A DNA stretch of 64,000 nt, from positions 639,001 to 703,000 of the forward strand of contig NZ_JAFCAR010000003.1 of the NCBI RefSeq assembly GCF_016820245.1, given 5' to 3'. Below, in pieces: positions 26,166 to 34,604 of the stretch. The stretch is from Jannaschia sp. Os4 (GTDB lineage: Bacteria > Pseudomonadota > Alphaproteobacteria > Rhodobacterales > Rhodobacteraceae). A program made the translations under genes and the position numbers. The notes under the pieces were generated by a model, which saw nothing but the letters and a program-made list of their open reading frames with translations, made no database searches and was not told where the DNA came from. Position 1 is the stretch's first letter. Every line of letters starts with the position of its first letter.

Positions 26166-27293
26166 ATGCGGGCGCTCTATCTCCTCCGTGATCGGTTCGG
26201 CACGCTTGGGATGAACTCGTCCTACCGCGTCCCGAGCGCGGCGACGTCGCACGCGTCCGTCCGCGTCCTCCAGTTCATCGAGACGTCCACGCCCCCGCAG
26301 GTCGTGTTCCGCAACCCCGACGTGCCGATCTACACGGTCGCGGACCTCCCCCGCGAGGCCCAACTGGCTAAGGTCTTCGACATGATCGCGGACTGGCGAC
26401 CGGACATCGTGCACACCTTCTCGACCCGGATGGCGGAGATGGCGTACCGCCACCGCATGCTCAGCGACGAACGGCCCCGCTGGGTCATGGACGTCCGGAC
26501 GCCCCGGCTCTCCGACGTGCCGATCGACCCGGCCGAGCAGGCGTCTGCGCGCCGCATGATCGCTTACTGGGATGCCCTATGCACCCACGTGTCCGACAGC
26601 CTTCCCACGCATTTCGGACCGGGCGACCTTCCGCATGTCGTGGTCCCGCCCGGGCTCGACGCGGGACTGGCGCGCGAGGGCGCGGCCCGGCGGCTGCTGC
26701 CATTGCGCCGCTTCGTCTACGTCGGCTCCCTCAATCCGCGCCGCCAGCTCGAGGGTCTGATCGAGGCGTTCGGCGCGCTCGTGGCCGCGTCGGACGTACC
26801 GGTGTCCCTCGACGTCTTCGGCGCGGGCCCCGCCGACTACGTCGCCACCCTCGAGCGCCTCGCGCAGGAGAGGGCGGGCGATCGCATCCGCTTCCTCGGG
26901 CTGGTCCCGCAACGGCGCCTGATGGGCCGGATGGGCCAGTACCAAGGCGCGCTGTGCTACGTCCCGGGCGGCCAGTACGAGACCGCCCCCGCCCTCAAGC
27001 TGCTGGAGGCGGGCGCGAGCGGGCTGCGGATCTTCGCCAGCGACACCGAGGGCCTGCGCCGCAGCGCCGCCGACAGTGGCATCGCGGCGACCTTCTTCGC
27101 GAACGATCCGGCGTCGTTCCGCGCGACCGTGCTGCCGCAGGTCGACACCGTGGCGGACCCGCAGGTGCGCGAGCGGAACTTCGAGGCGGCCCGCCGCCTC
27201 GACTGGGGAACGATCGTCGCGGAACGCTACCTGCCGCTCTACAGGTCGCTTCTTGACGAGGGCACGAAGGAGGACCGCCATGTCCGCGGCTGA
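26166..27293 (+). CDS. Glycosyltransferase family 4 (GT-B) protein
   Basis: A 375-residue GT4-like enzyme. WRPDIVHTFSTRMAEMAYRH lies in the acceptor lobe. The C-terminal lobe starts with RRFVYVGSLNPRRQLEGLIEAF (phosphate/nucleotide loop), then RIRFLGLVPQRRLMGRMGQY and a shortened EX7E region around ETAPALKLLEAGASGL. This is the classical retaining glycosyltransferase arrangement. It begins with no gap after the preceding gene and overlaps the next small gene by 14 bases. Donor and acceptor are unknown; with the epimerase and the two other transferases it probably builds a cell-surface or exported glycan. Confidence 0.88.
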   Translation: MRALYLLRDRFGTLGMNSSYRVPSAATSHASVRVLQFIETSTPPQVVFRNPDVPIYTVADLPREAQLAKVFDMIADWRPDIVHTFSTRMAEMAYRHRMLSDERPRWVMDVRTPRLSDVPIDPAEQASARRMIAYWDALCTHVSDSLPTHFGPGDLPHVVVPPGLDAGLAREGAARRLLPLRRFVYVGSLNPRRQLEGLIEAFGALVAASDVPVSLDVFGAGPADYVATLERLAQERAGDRIRFLGLVPQRRLMGRMGQYQGALCYVPGGQYETAPALKLLEAGASGLRIFASDTEGLRRSAADSGIAATFFANDPASFRATVLPQVDTVADPQVRERNFEAARRLDWGTIVAERYLPLYRSLLDEGTKEDRHVRG

Positions 27294-27591
27294 CCGCCAG
27301 ATCGCCGCCCGCGCGGCCCGGTTCGACCAAGGTCCGCTCGACCGCTTCCTCGAGGCGCTGCGCCCCAAGGCCCCGCCCCGTCCCGAGACGGACCGGACCG
27401 CGGCCTTGCGGACCCAGCTCCGCCGGGCCAGGGCCATCGCCGAGTCGGCCCTGCTCCGCGAGCGCGCGAGCCCCGAGCGCCGGCTGGCCCGGACCCTGAT
27501 CGCGCAGCACGAGGCGGGCACCTGCGACGTCGACGCCCTCGTCGAGCAGTATCGCCGCGACCGCGCCGCCCTCGACGGAACCCCGGAGTGA
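27280..27591 (+). CDS. Small conserved-looking protein of unknown function
   Basis: A 103-residue, strongly charged, mostly helical protein (RTQLRRARAIAESALLRERA, then LIAQHEAGTCDVDALVEQYRRD). The ATG at 27280 lies within the last codons of the glycosyltransferase gene and has AAGGAGGA 5 bases upstream, so translation is well supported. It has no signal peptide or membrane helix. It might be a small partner or scaffold of the glycosyltransferases; no family was recognised. Confidence 0.65.
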   Translation: MSAADRQIAARAARFDQGPLDRFLEALRPKAPPRPETDRTAALRTQLRRARAIAESALLRERASPERRLARTLIAQHEAGTCDVDALVEQYRRDRAALDGTPE

Positions 27592-27725
27592 TGCCGCCGC
27601 GGCGGGCGAGCACGCGTGGTGGACATGTCGACGGACCGAGCCGCATCGCAAGAGGCCTCCTCGAACCTGCCTAGCCGTGGGCCGCCCGGCGACGCGGTGG
27701 CCGCCCCGGTCGCGGGGCCGGATCG

Positions 27726-28376
27726 TCATTCGACGAAGACCGCCTCCACGAAACGCTCGAACGCCTCCGAGGCCGCGAGAGGTTCCTCGGGGAAGAGGCC
27801 GTTCCAGACCGTCGCCGTCACCGCCGGTGCCACCAGCAGGAGGGGCAGCCGCTCCAGCGCGTCCGTGCGCAGTTCCCCGCGTGCGCGGGCGCGGGCGGCG
27901 AGGGCCGCGACCTCCCGCCAGCCGGGATCGAGGACGATCCGCCGGTAGGCGGCGGCGATCTCGGGGAAGCGCCCGCCCTCGCGGAGGATCAGCCGCAGCA
28001 GGTCGGCCTTCCCGCTCTCCTCCAGGTCGCGCAGGATCGGCAGGGCCGTGGCGAGAAGGAAGGCGCGGACGCTCTCGTCCTCCTCCGGCATGGCGTCGAT
28101 GGCGCCGAGCGGGGAGCCGAGCGCATCCGTCAGCACGCCCTCGAACAGTGCCTCCTTCGTCGGGAAGTAGAGGTAGATCGTGCCCTTCGCGACGCCGGCC
28201 GAACGCGCCACGTCGATCATGCGCGTGCCCTCGAAGCCGTCGCGCAGGAAGGTGGCGAGCGCCGCGTCCACGATGGCCGCGCGGGTCTGGGCGGTCTTCG
28301 CCGGACTGGGGCCGCGCCGTCGCCGCCGGGGCGCAGGCTCGACGGCGCCCTCGGCCTTCCTCGTATCGTCGTTCAT
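27726..28376 (-). CDS. TetR-family transcriptional regulator
   Basis: A 216-residue TetR-type repressor. After a basic N-terminal tail (PRRRRRGPSPAK) comes the helix-turn-helix IVDAALATFLRDGFEGTRMIDVARSAGVAKGTIYLYFPTKEALFEGVL in the standard place. The rest is a helical ligand-binding domain (RAFLLATALPILRDLEESGKADLLRLI) like that of the AefR/C-terminal TetR_C_6 type. It is divergent from a flavin monooxygenase gene, and palindromic sites fill the gap between them, so it most likely represses both. The inducer is probably a substrate of the monooxygenase, an aromatic or polyketide-like compound. Confidence 0.92.
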   Translation of the reverse strand: MNDDTRKAEGAVEPAPRRRRRGPSPAKTAQTRAAIVDAALATFLRDGFEGTRMIDVARSAGVAKGTIYLYFPTKEALFEGVLTDALGSPLGAIDAMPEEDESVRAFLLATALPILRDLEESGKADLLRLILREGGRFPEIAAAYRRIVLDPGWREVAALAARARARGELRTDALERLPLLLVAPAVTATVWNGLFPEEPLAASEAFERFVEAVFVE

Positions 28377-28394
28377 GGCTTCTCCAGCGTTATT

Positions 28395-28456
28395 ATGACC
28401 AATAGGTCATTAATGTCTTCTCATCGTCCCGCAGGTCATATATGACCAACTGGTCA
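28395..28456. promoter_or_regulatory. TetR operator cluster (three overlapping/adjacent palindromes)
   Basis: Three perfect palindromes built from GGTCA/TGACC lie between the tetR and monooxygenase starts: ATGACC-AATA-GGTCAT at 28395-28410, GGTCATATATGACC at 28434-28447 and TGACC-AACT-GGTCA at 28443-28456. The last two share one half-site. TGACC-N4-GGTCA is typical of TetR-family targets. The arrangement can block both divergent promoters. Confidence 0.8.
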
Positions 28457-28507
28457 GCATCCACGCCCGATGGATCGCCCCAGTTCCCCAACCCACGGAG
28501 ACCCGCC

Positions 28508-30037
28508 ATGCCCGCAGATCCCGTCCTCGTCGTCGGCGCCGGCCCCACCGGCATGCTTGCCGCCCTCCTGCTCGGGCGGCGGGGCGTGCCCGTCCGCATC
28601 GTCGATGCTGCGCCCGGTCCCGTGGAGACCAGCCGCGCCATGGGCGTGCAGGCGCGCACGCTGGAGTTCTACCGGATGATCGGCCTCGCCGAGGAGGCGG
28701 TGTCGCTCGGCACCCCGACGCGCGAGGTCCGCATCCGCCGGAACGGCCGACCCTCCGGAAGCTTCTCCCTCGCCGAGATGGGCGCCGGGCTCTCGCCCTA
28801 TCCCTATCTGCTGACCCTCGCGCAGGACGTCCACGAGCGGATGCTGATCGGTGCTTTGGAAGGGATCGGGGTCTCGGTCGAGCGCCGCACCGAGTTGCTG
28901 GCGCTCGCCCAGGACGCGATGGGCGTCACCGCGACCCTGCGCGGCCCGGACGGTGCCGAGGTCACGGCCCGCGCGCCGTACGTGATCGGTGCGGACGGGG
29001 CGGGATCGGCGGCACGCAAGGCGCTCGGCGTGGGCTTCGGTGGCGGAACCTCGAGCGGGCTGTTCTACGTCGCCGACGCGACGCTCGAAGCCGAGCCCGC
29101 GGGCGACCTGACGGTCGGCCTCGGCCCCGACACCCTGAGCCTGATGATGCCCGTGCGCACGAGCGGCACGAAACGACTGATCGGCATCGTGCCGCCCGAA
29201 CTGGCGGACCGGCACGGCCTGACCTTCGAGGACCTCGGGAGCCGCGCCGAAGGCCTCTTGGGCGTGCGCACGCGGGAGGTGAACTGGTTCTCGACCTACC
29301 GCGTCCATCACCGCGTCGCGGACCGCTTCCGGGTGGGGCGCGTCTTCCTCGCGGGGGATGCATGCCACATCCACTCGCCCGTGGGCGGGCAGGGGATGAA
29401 CACCGGGCTGGGAGACGCCGTGAACCTCGCTTGGAAGCTGGCGGACGTGCTCGAGGGGCGGGCGCACGAGGCTCTTCTCGAGACCTACCACGCCGAGCGC
29501 CACGCCTTCGCGAAAGCCTTGATCGAGACCACCGACGCGGCGTTCCAGAAGATCGTGGCGCGCTCCGCCTTGGGACGGTTCCTGCGCGTGCAGGTCGCGC
29601 CGCGCGTCGCGCCGGCGCTGGCCGGGATGGGGCTGACGAGGCGGGCGCTGTTCCGAACGGTCAGCCAGACCCGGATCGCCTACCCACGGAGCGCCTTGAG
29701 CGAGGGACGGGCCGGCAGCATGCGAGGCGGCGACCGGCTGCCATGGGTCGAGGGCGTCGACACCCACGCGCCCCTCGATGGTCGGACGTGGCAGCTTCAC
29801 GTCCACGGAACGGCGGACGCGGGCCTCCTCGCCGAAGCCCGGAGGCTTGGCCTCGCCGTCCACGTCTTCGACTGGAGTCCCGAGATGCATGCGGCGGGCC
29901 TGGCGCGGGATGCCGCGCATCTCGTCCGCCCGGACGGGCACGTCGCCCTCGCGGGCGCGACCGCGATCTCTCTGCGGGCCTTCGTGGACCGGCACGGGCT
30001 GCGCTTCGGGCCCGCCACCCTCCGCGATGCCGCGTGA
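28508..30037 (+). CDS. FAD-dependent monooxygenase (phenol/PheA-TfdB type)
   Basis: A 509-residue class A flavin monooxygenase. PVLVVGAGPTGMLAALLLGRRG is the Rossmann GxGxxG loop, YVIGADGAGSAARKALG the DG motif that binds both FAD and NAD(P)H, and VFLAGDACHIHSPVGGQGMN the GD motif that closes the FAD site. A C-terminal thioredoxin-like domain follows from about residue 400, as in aromatic-ring hydroxylases. The start at 28508 has GGAG 7 bases upstream and puts the GxGxxG at the N terminus; the open frame continues upstream into the operator region and is not used. It would hydroxylate an aromatic compound and is controlled by the divergent TetR protein. Confidence 0.92.
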   Translation: MPADPVLVVGAGPTGMLAALLLGRRGVPVRIVDAAPGPVETSRAMGVQARTLEFYRMIGLAEEAVSLGTPTREVRIRRNGRPSGSFSLAEMGAGLSPYPYLLTLAQDVHERMLIGALEGIGVSVERRTELLALAQDAMGVTATLRGPDGAEVTARAPYVIGADGAGSAARKALGVGFGGGTSSGLFYVADATLEAEPAGDLTVGLGPDTLSLMMPVRTSGTKRLIGIVPPELADRHGLTFEDLGSRAEGLLGVRTREVNWFSTYRVHHRVADRFRVGRVFLAGDACHIHSPVGGQGMNTGLGDAVNLAWKLADVLEGRAHEALLETYHAERHAFAKALIETTDAAFQKIVARSALGRFLRVQVAPRVAPALAGMGLTRRALFRTVSQTRIAYPRSALSEGRAGSMRGGDRLPWVEGVDTHAPLDGRTWQLHVHGTADAGLLAEARRLGLAVHVFDWSPEMHAAGLARDAAHLVRPDGHVALAGATAISLRAFVDRHGLRFGPATLRDAA

Positions 30038-30286
30038 GGCACGGGCGCGGCCTCACTCCGGAACCGCGCCTTGCGCTGCTGGACGGTGTGAGGACGCGCG
30101 CCGCGCGAAGCCTGACGGTGTCACGGGCAACGAGGGCGAGGAGGGCGATCCCCATGGAGGTGCGACCGACGGCGAACGCTTCGGTCGCCCGCAAGGCCGT
30201 CCGATCCTGCACCGACGGGCGCGTCCGGTGGCATGGAACGGTCCCATGCGGTTCTGCATGGCTTTCCCGCTGTCCCCGTGCGACGT

Positions 30287-30302
30287 ATTCACAAAGGTGA
30301 AT
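30287..30302. promoter_or_regulatory. Candidate SqrR/BigR-type operator before the SoxH-like gene
   Basis: ATTCACAAAGGTGAAT is a 16-base palindrome that fits exactly the ATTC-N8-GAAT site described for the persulfide sensor SqrR. It ends 13 bases before the start of the MBL-fold gene. It is the best match among four similar sites in this sulfur region. The 249 bases between the monooxygenase stop and this site hold no recognisable gene. Confidence 0.65.
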
Positions 30303-30315
30303 GCGGGAGGATGGC

Positions 30316-31197
30316 ATGGAGATCACGAGACGCGAGGCGCTGGCGGGGGGGCTGGTCGTGACGAGCCTCGGGCTGGCCGGACGGGGCCACGCGGCCGGGG
30401 GCGAGCTGACGGTCGTGTCCGATGGTCGCCTGACCCTGCCGGAGGCGATGCTGACCGGCGGCGGCGACCGCGCTGCGCTGGACGCCGCGATGGCGGCGAG
30501 CGGGTTCGACCTCGACCCCCTCGCGCCGCCCTGCAACCTGACCCTGCTTCGGACCGACGACCGCGTGGTGCTGTTCGACGCGGGCGCGGGTCCCGAGTTC
30601 ATGGCGACCACGGGCGAGGTGCCCTACGCCTTGAAGGAGGCGGGCGTCCGGCTGGACGAGGTGACGGACGTGGTGATGACCCACGGCCATCCCGACCACC
30701 TCTGGGGGGTGCTGGACGACTTCGGCGACCCGACCTTCCCGGAGGCCACCATCCACATGCCCGCGACGGAGATGGCCTACTGGACGGACCCGGCGACCGT
30801 CGAGACGATCGGCGAGCTGCGCCAGGCCTTCGCGGTGGGCGCTGCGCGGCGGCTGGCCGAGATGGGGGACCGCGTCGCCGTCTTCGCCGACGACGGGGAG
30901 CCGGTGCCGGGCGTGCGCGCGCTGCCGACCTTCGGGCACACGCCGGGGCACGTCTCCTACCTGCTGCCCGACGGCGCGGTGGTGATCGGCGACGCGGTGG
31001 CGAACCCCCACCTCGCCATGCGCGATCCGGGCGGGTCGCACGCCAACGACCAAGACCCGGAGCGCGCCGCCCGGTCGCGGGTCGACCTGCTGACGCGGCT
31101 GGCCTCGGATGGGGCGGCGGCGGTGGGGTTCCACCTGCCCGGCGGCCTCGGCACGGTGGCGCGGGACGGCGACGCCTTCCTCTGGCGCCCCGCCTGA
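30316..31197 (+). CDS. MBL-fold metallo-hydrolase, exported, SoxH-like
   Basis: A 293-residue periplasmic protein. The N terminus is a Tat-type signal (ITRREALAGGLVVTSLG). The metal-binding motifs are DVVMTHGHPDHLWG, FGHTPGHVSYLL and the Asp of VVIGDAVANPHLAM. Exported MBL proteins of this type (SoxG/SoxH) accompany sox operons; their catalytic role is unresolved. The ATG at 30316 is preferred over the in-frame ATG at 30301 because GGGAGG lies 5 bases upstream. A palindrome typical of persulfide-sensor sites lies just upstream, so it should be induced together with sox genes. It converges on hemA. Confidence 0.82.
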   Translation: MEITRREALAGGLVVTSLGLAGRGHAAGGELTVVSDGRLTLPEAMLTGGGDRAALDAAMAASGFDLDPLAPPCNLTLLRTDDRVVLFDAGAGPEFMATTGEVPYALKEAGVRLDEVTDVVMTHGHPDHLWGVLDDFGDPTFPEATIHMPATEMAYWTDPATVETIGELRQAFAVGAARRLAEMGDRVAVFADDGEPVPGVRALPTFGHTPGHVSYLLPDGAVVIGDAVANPHLAMRDPGGSHANDQDPERAARSRVDLLTRLASDGAAAVGFHLPGGLGTVARDGDAFLWRPA

Positions 31198-31212
31198 CCC
31201 GCGGCGGCGGCC

Positions 31213-32442
31213 CTACTGGGCCGCCATCGGCCTGCGGGCCAGCTCGCATTCCTCCCACAGCGCGCCGAGCGCGGTGGCGAGGCGCGCGATCTCGGCCGGT
31301 CCGTGGACCGGGGACGGCGTGATGCGCAGCCGCTCGGTCCCCTTCGGCACGGTCGGATAGACGATGGGCTGGATGTAGACGCCCCAGTCGTCCAGCAGCC
31401 GGTCCGCGATCCAGCGGCAGTGGTGCGGATCGCCGACCATGACTGGGACGATATGGGACGGGTTCTCGATATGCGGGATGCCCGCCGCATCCAGCGCCGC
31501 GCGCACGGCGGCGACGGCGGCGCGCTGGCCCGCGCGCTCCGCCTCTGAGGCGCGCAGGTGGCGGATGGAGGCGACGGCCCCCGCCGCGATGGCCGGGGGC
31601 AGGGCGGTGGTGAAGATGAACCCGCTGGCGAAGCTGCTGACGAAGTCGACCATTCGCGCCGACCCGGCCACGTAGCCGCCGACCACGCCGAACGCCTTGC
31701 CCAGCGTGCCTTGGATCACGTCGACCCGGTGGGCCACGCCGTCGCGCTCGGCCACGCCCGCGCCGGTGGGACCGTACATGCCGACCGCGTGGACCTCGTC
31801 GAGGTAGGACAGCGCGCCGAACTCCTCGCAGAGGTCGAGGATCTCGGCGATGGGGGCGATGTCGCCGTCCATGGAGTAGACGCTCTCGAAGGCGACGATC
31901 TTGGGCACGTCGCGGGGCAGGGCCTCCAGATGCGCGCGCAGGTCGGCCACGTCGTTGTGCCTCCAGATGACCTTGGCCGCGCGGGAATGGCGCATCCCCT
32001 CGATCATGGAGGCGTGGTTGAGCGCGTCCGACAGCACCACGCAGCCGGGCAGGCGTGCGGCCAGCGTGCCGAGCGCGGCCCAGTTGGCGACGTAGCCCGA
32101 GGTCATCACGAGCGCCGCCTCCTTGCCGTGCAGCGCGGCCAGCTCGGCCTCCAGCTCCACATGGGCGTGGGTCGTGCCCGAGATGTTGCGCGTCCCGCCC
32201 GCGCCCGCGCCGTAGCGGTCGAGCGCGTCGTGCATCGCGCCCAGCACGTCCGGGTGCTGCCCCATCCCGAGGTAGTCGTTGGAGCACCAGACCGTCACCT
32301 CGCCCGCGCGGTCGCCGACGCGCCGCGTGGCGGCCGGAAAGGCCCCGCGATGGCGTTCGAGGTCGGCGAAGACACGGTGGTTGCCCTCGGCCTTCAGGGC
32401 GTCGAGCGGTCCGGCGAAGAGGGCGTCGTAGTCCATGCTCAC
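31213..32442 (-). CDS. hemA: 5-aminolevulinate synthase
   Basis: A 409-residue alpha-oxoamine synthase. [31 protein letters not shown], the PLP-phosphate region [16 protein letters not shown], and the Schiff-base lysine in [14 protein letters not shown] identify ALA synthase (glycine + succinyl-CoA to ALA, the C4 route of tetrapyrrole synthesis). The related AKB ligase and AONS enzymes lack the N-terminal [12 protein letters not shown] context. The start is a GTG at 32442 overlapping the DUF302 stop (GTGA), or the ATG at 32436. It is the last gene of the sox operon, an unusual place that would tie haem precursor supply to cytochrome-rich SoxA/X/D/E production. A second, housekeeping copy may exist elsewhere. 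Confidence 0.93.
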   Translation of the reverse strand: MSMDYDALFAGPLDALKAEGNHRVFADLERHRGAFPAATRRVGDRAGEVTVWCSNDYLGMGQHPDVLGAMHDALDRYGAGAGGTRNISGTTHAHVELEAELAALHGKEAALVMTSGYVANWAALGTLAARLPGCVVLSDALNHASMIEGMRHSRAAKVIWRHNDVADLRAHLEALPRDVPKIVAFESVYSMDGDIAPIAEILDLCEEFGALSYLDEVHAVGMYGPTGAGVAERDGVAHRVDVIQGTLGKAFGVVGGYVAGSARMVDFVSSFASGFIFTTALPPAIAAGAVASIRHLRASEAERAGQRAAVAAVRAALDAAGIPHIENPSHIVPVMVGDPHHCRWIADRLLDDWGVYIQPIVYPTVPKGTERLRITPSPVHGPAEIARLATALGALWEECELARRPMAAQ

Positions 32443-32864
32443 TCCGCCGCGCCGGCCGCGATGCGGGCCAGCAGGTCGTTGACGGGCGCCATGCTCTGGT
32501 CGGCGTAGCGCTTGTGGCCCACCACGGTCTCGCCCCCGATCTCGGCGACGAAGATCGCATAGGGGCAGTGCGCCATGTTCATCGGGTCCGCCTCCATCAC
32601 CGCGCGGCTGACGGTGGCGGAGCAGAACAGGTAGGACCGCGCACCCGCGCCCACCGGCGAGGGGCCGAGGCCGAGATCGGCGCCCGTGCGCTCCATCATC
32701 TCTCCGACGTTCGAGACGTAGTCGATCACCAGCCCTTCCGCCTCGATGGCCGAGGCGACGACGAAGTCGGCGTCGTCGGCCGTCCCGTCGAAGGGGATCG
32801 TGACGATCTCGTCGGCCGCGGCGGGCGCGGCCAGCAGGGCGAGGGCGAGGAAGGCATGGCGCAT
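32439..32864 (-). CDS. DUF302-family periplasmic protein
   Basis: A 141-residue protein with a signal peptide ([18 protein letters not shown]) followed by a DUF302 fold: [38 protein letters not shown], then [30 protein letters not shown], the conserved DUF302 core with PYRI/PYAI-like strand. DUF302 proteins are frequent in sox loci but have no established function; a role with sulfur carriers or haem proteins has been suggested only by context. It lies between soxF and hemA. The stop overlaps the hemA start. Two GC-rich hairpins lie upstream, so its expression may be lower than that of soxF. Confidence 0.8.
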   Translation of the reverse strand: MRHAFLALALLAAPAAADEIVTIPFDGTADDADFVVASAIEAEGLVIDYVSNVGEMMERTGADLGLGPSPVGAGARSYLFCSATVSRAVMEADPMNMAHCPYAIFVAEIGGETVVGHKRYADQSMAPVNDLLARIAAGAAE

Positions 32865-32886
32865 GGCGTCTCTCCTGTGCTTCGCC

Positions 32887-32938
32887 CGCCCCGGCGGGGA
32901 GGGCGCCGGGGCGAGCGTGGCGGGGCCGGGTGGCCCCG
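32887..32938 (-). terminator. Paired GC-rich hairpins between soxF and the DUF302 gene
   Basis: Two inverted repeats lie in this gap: CGCCCCGGC/GCCGGGGCG (32887-32895 with 32905-32913) and CGGGGCC/GGCCCCG with a 4-base loop (32921-32938). No T-run follows on the minus strand. They could attenuate or process the message, separating the sox genes from the DUF302-hemA pair. Confidence 0.4.
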
Positions 32939-32962
32939 TCCTTGATCGGCGTCAGACCGCGG

Positions 32963-34240
32963 TCACGACGTGGCGCCGAACATGTCCGCCGTGATGGCGG
33001 CGTACCAGCCGAGGGACTCGCGGAAGGTCTCGGCGCGGGTCTGCGGGGTCTCGTCGGTCTGGCTGACGAAGCCGTCCACCTTGGCGATCTTCTCCTCGGT
33101 GCCCTCGTAGGTCGCGCCGACCTTCACCCCGTTCTCGTCGTCGATCAGCGACCAGCAGGTGTTGGAGTAGCGCGCCGGGAAGACCCGGGCGTCCGTCAAC
33201 GCGCCGCGCACGGCGTTGGCCACGACCTTGGCTTGGCTGTTGGCCGAATAGCCGGACTTGGGCATGTCGCCCTGCGCCGCCGCATCGCCGAGGACGTAGA
33301 CGTCCTCGTCCATGCGCGAGGCGAGGTCGGTGCCCCGCACCGGGGCCCAGCGGCCGTCCGTGACGCCCGCGTCGTGGGCGATCTTGCCCGCCTGCATCGC
33401 CGGGATCACGTTGCAGACGTCGACCTGCTGCACGTCGCCGTCGATGCTGACGGTCATGGCAGCGGGATCGACCTCGACGTTCTCCCCGCCGAAGTCGGGG
33501 CCGACGCGCTCGATCATGCCGGGGTAGGCGAGGCCCCAGCCCTGCTCGAACAGGCCCTGCTTGGAGAAGGTCTCCTTGGGGTCGGCGATCAGGATCTTGG
33601 CCGTCGGGTTCACCTCGCGCAGCATGTGCGCGACCATCGAGACCCGCTCGTAGGGCCCCGGCGGGCAGCGGTAGGGGTTGGGCGGCGCGACCATCGCGAA
33701 GACGCCGCCCTCGGGCATGGCGAGGACCTGTGCCTTGAGCAGCTCCGTCTGCGACCCGGCCTTGTAGGCGTGCGGCATCGCGTTCTGCGCGGAGACGTCC
33801 CATCCGGGGACCGCGCCCTCGACGAAATCGATGCCGGGCGACAGCACCAGCTTGTCGTAGGGCAGGACGTGCCCGCCCGCGGTGCTCACCGTCTTGGCGT
33901 CGCGATCGACGCCCACGGCCCAGTCGTGGAGGACGTTGATGCCGTTGTCCGCCGCAAGCTTGCCGTAGGAATGCGCGAGGTCCTCCATGTCCCAGAACCC
34001 GCCGAGCGCGAGGTTCGAGAAGAAGCAGGTGTAGTACTTGCGCGTGGGCTCGATCAGCGTGACGTCGATGGCGCCCTCGCTGTCCTTGGCGATGTAGCGC
34101 GCGGCCGTGGCGCCGCCCGCGCCGCCGCCCACCACCACGACGCGGGGGCGTCCGTGGCCGTCGGCGCGCACGTGGGGCGCGGCCAGCGTGGCGCCGAGCG
34201 CGGCGGCCGTGCCGATGAAGGCCCTGCGGTTGAAGTCCAT
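32963..34240 (-). CDS. soxF: Sulfide dehydrogenase flavoprotein SoxF (FccB type)
   Basis: A 425-residue exported flavoprotein. The Tat signal is [19 protein letters not shown]; the FAD loop is [34 protein letters not shown] carries a redox-active cysteine region, and [25 protein letters not shown] is the C-terminal FAD contact with the FCC-type ending ([14 protein letters not shown]). It would accept electrons from sulfide and pass them to the c-type cytochrome SoxE encoded just upstream. The length is normal. The ATG at 34240 is preceded by GGGAGGAAAG. Confidence 0.95.
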   Translation of the reverse strand: MDFNRRAFIGTAAALGATLAAPHVRADGHGRPRVVVVGGGAGGATAARYIAKDSEGAIDVTLIEPTRKYYTCFFSNLALGGFWDMEDLAHSYGKLAADNGINVLHDWAVGVDRDAKTVSTAGGHVLPYDKLVLSPGIDFVEGAVPGWDVSAQNAMPHAYKAGSQTELLKAQVLAMPEGGVFAMVAPPNPYRCPPGPYERVSMVAHMLREVNPTAKILIADPKETFSKQGLFEQGWGLAYPGMIERVGPDFGGENVEVDPAAMTVSIDGDVQQVDVCNVIPAMQAGKIAHDAGVTDGRWAPVRGTDLASRMDEDVYVLGDAAAQGDMPKSGYSANSQAKVVANAVRGALTDARVFPARYSNTCWSLIDDENGVKVGATYEGTEEKIAKVDGFVSQTDETPQTRAETFRESLGWYAAITADMFGATS

Positions 34241-34280
34241 CGTCTTTCCTCCCTTCCGGTGATCCGGGGCCGCCCCCTCC

Positions 34281-34604
34281 TCAGTCGGCGGCGCCCAGAT
34301 ACGCGGCCAGCGCCGCGATCTCCTCGTCGCCCAGCCGGGCGGCGATCATGTTCATCACCTGATGCTCGCGCGCGCCGCTGCGGTACGACTCGAGCGCGAA
34401 GACGATGTCCTCGCCCGTCATCCAGTCGATCGCGGGAATGTCCTCGGCCCCCTCGCGGTGGCAGCCGGTGCATTCCGCGCCGAGATACGCGCCGTAGGCG
34501 GCGTCGCCCTCGATCGCGAGGATCGCCGCGACCGGGTCGCCCCCTTCCGCGCCCCCGGCCGTGGCCGGAAGCGCGAGAAGCGTGGCGAGGAGGGCCGCCC
34601 TCAC
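34281..34604 (-). CDS. soxE: Cytochrome c SoxE/FccA-like, monohaem
   Basis: A 107-residue small c-type cytochrome with a signal peptide (RAALLATLLALPATAGGA) and one CxxCH haem motif (CTGCHREGAEDIP), with a Met ligand probably in QVMNMIAARLGDEE. Many SoxE proteins are dihaem; this one has only a single haem, like the FccA cytochrome subunit of some sulfide dehydrogenases. The GTG start at 34604 overlaps the soxD stop (GTGA). It is the electron acceptor for SoxF. Confidence 0.85.
   Translation of the reverse strand: MRAALLATLLALPATAGGAEGGDPVAAILAIEGDAAYGAYLGAECTGCHREGAEDIPAIDWMTGEDIVFALESYRSGAREHQVMNMIAARLGDEEIAALAAYLGAAD

Noticed and set aside
32439-32864. Naming the DUF302 gene soxG
   Set aside because: SoxG of Paracoccus is a metallo-beta-lactamase-type protein, whereas this product is a DUF302 fold; no sox letter was given.
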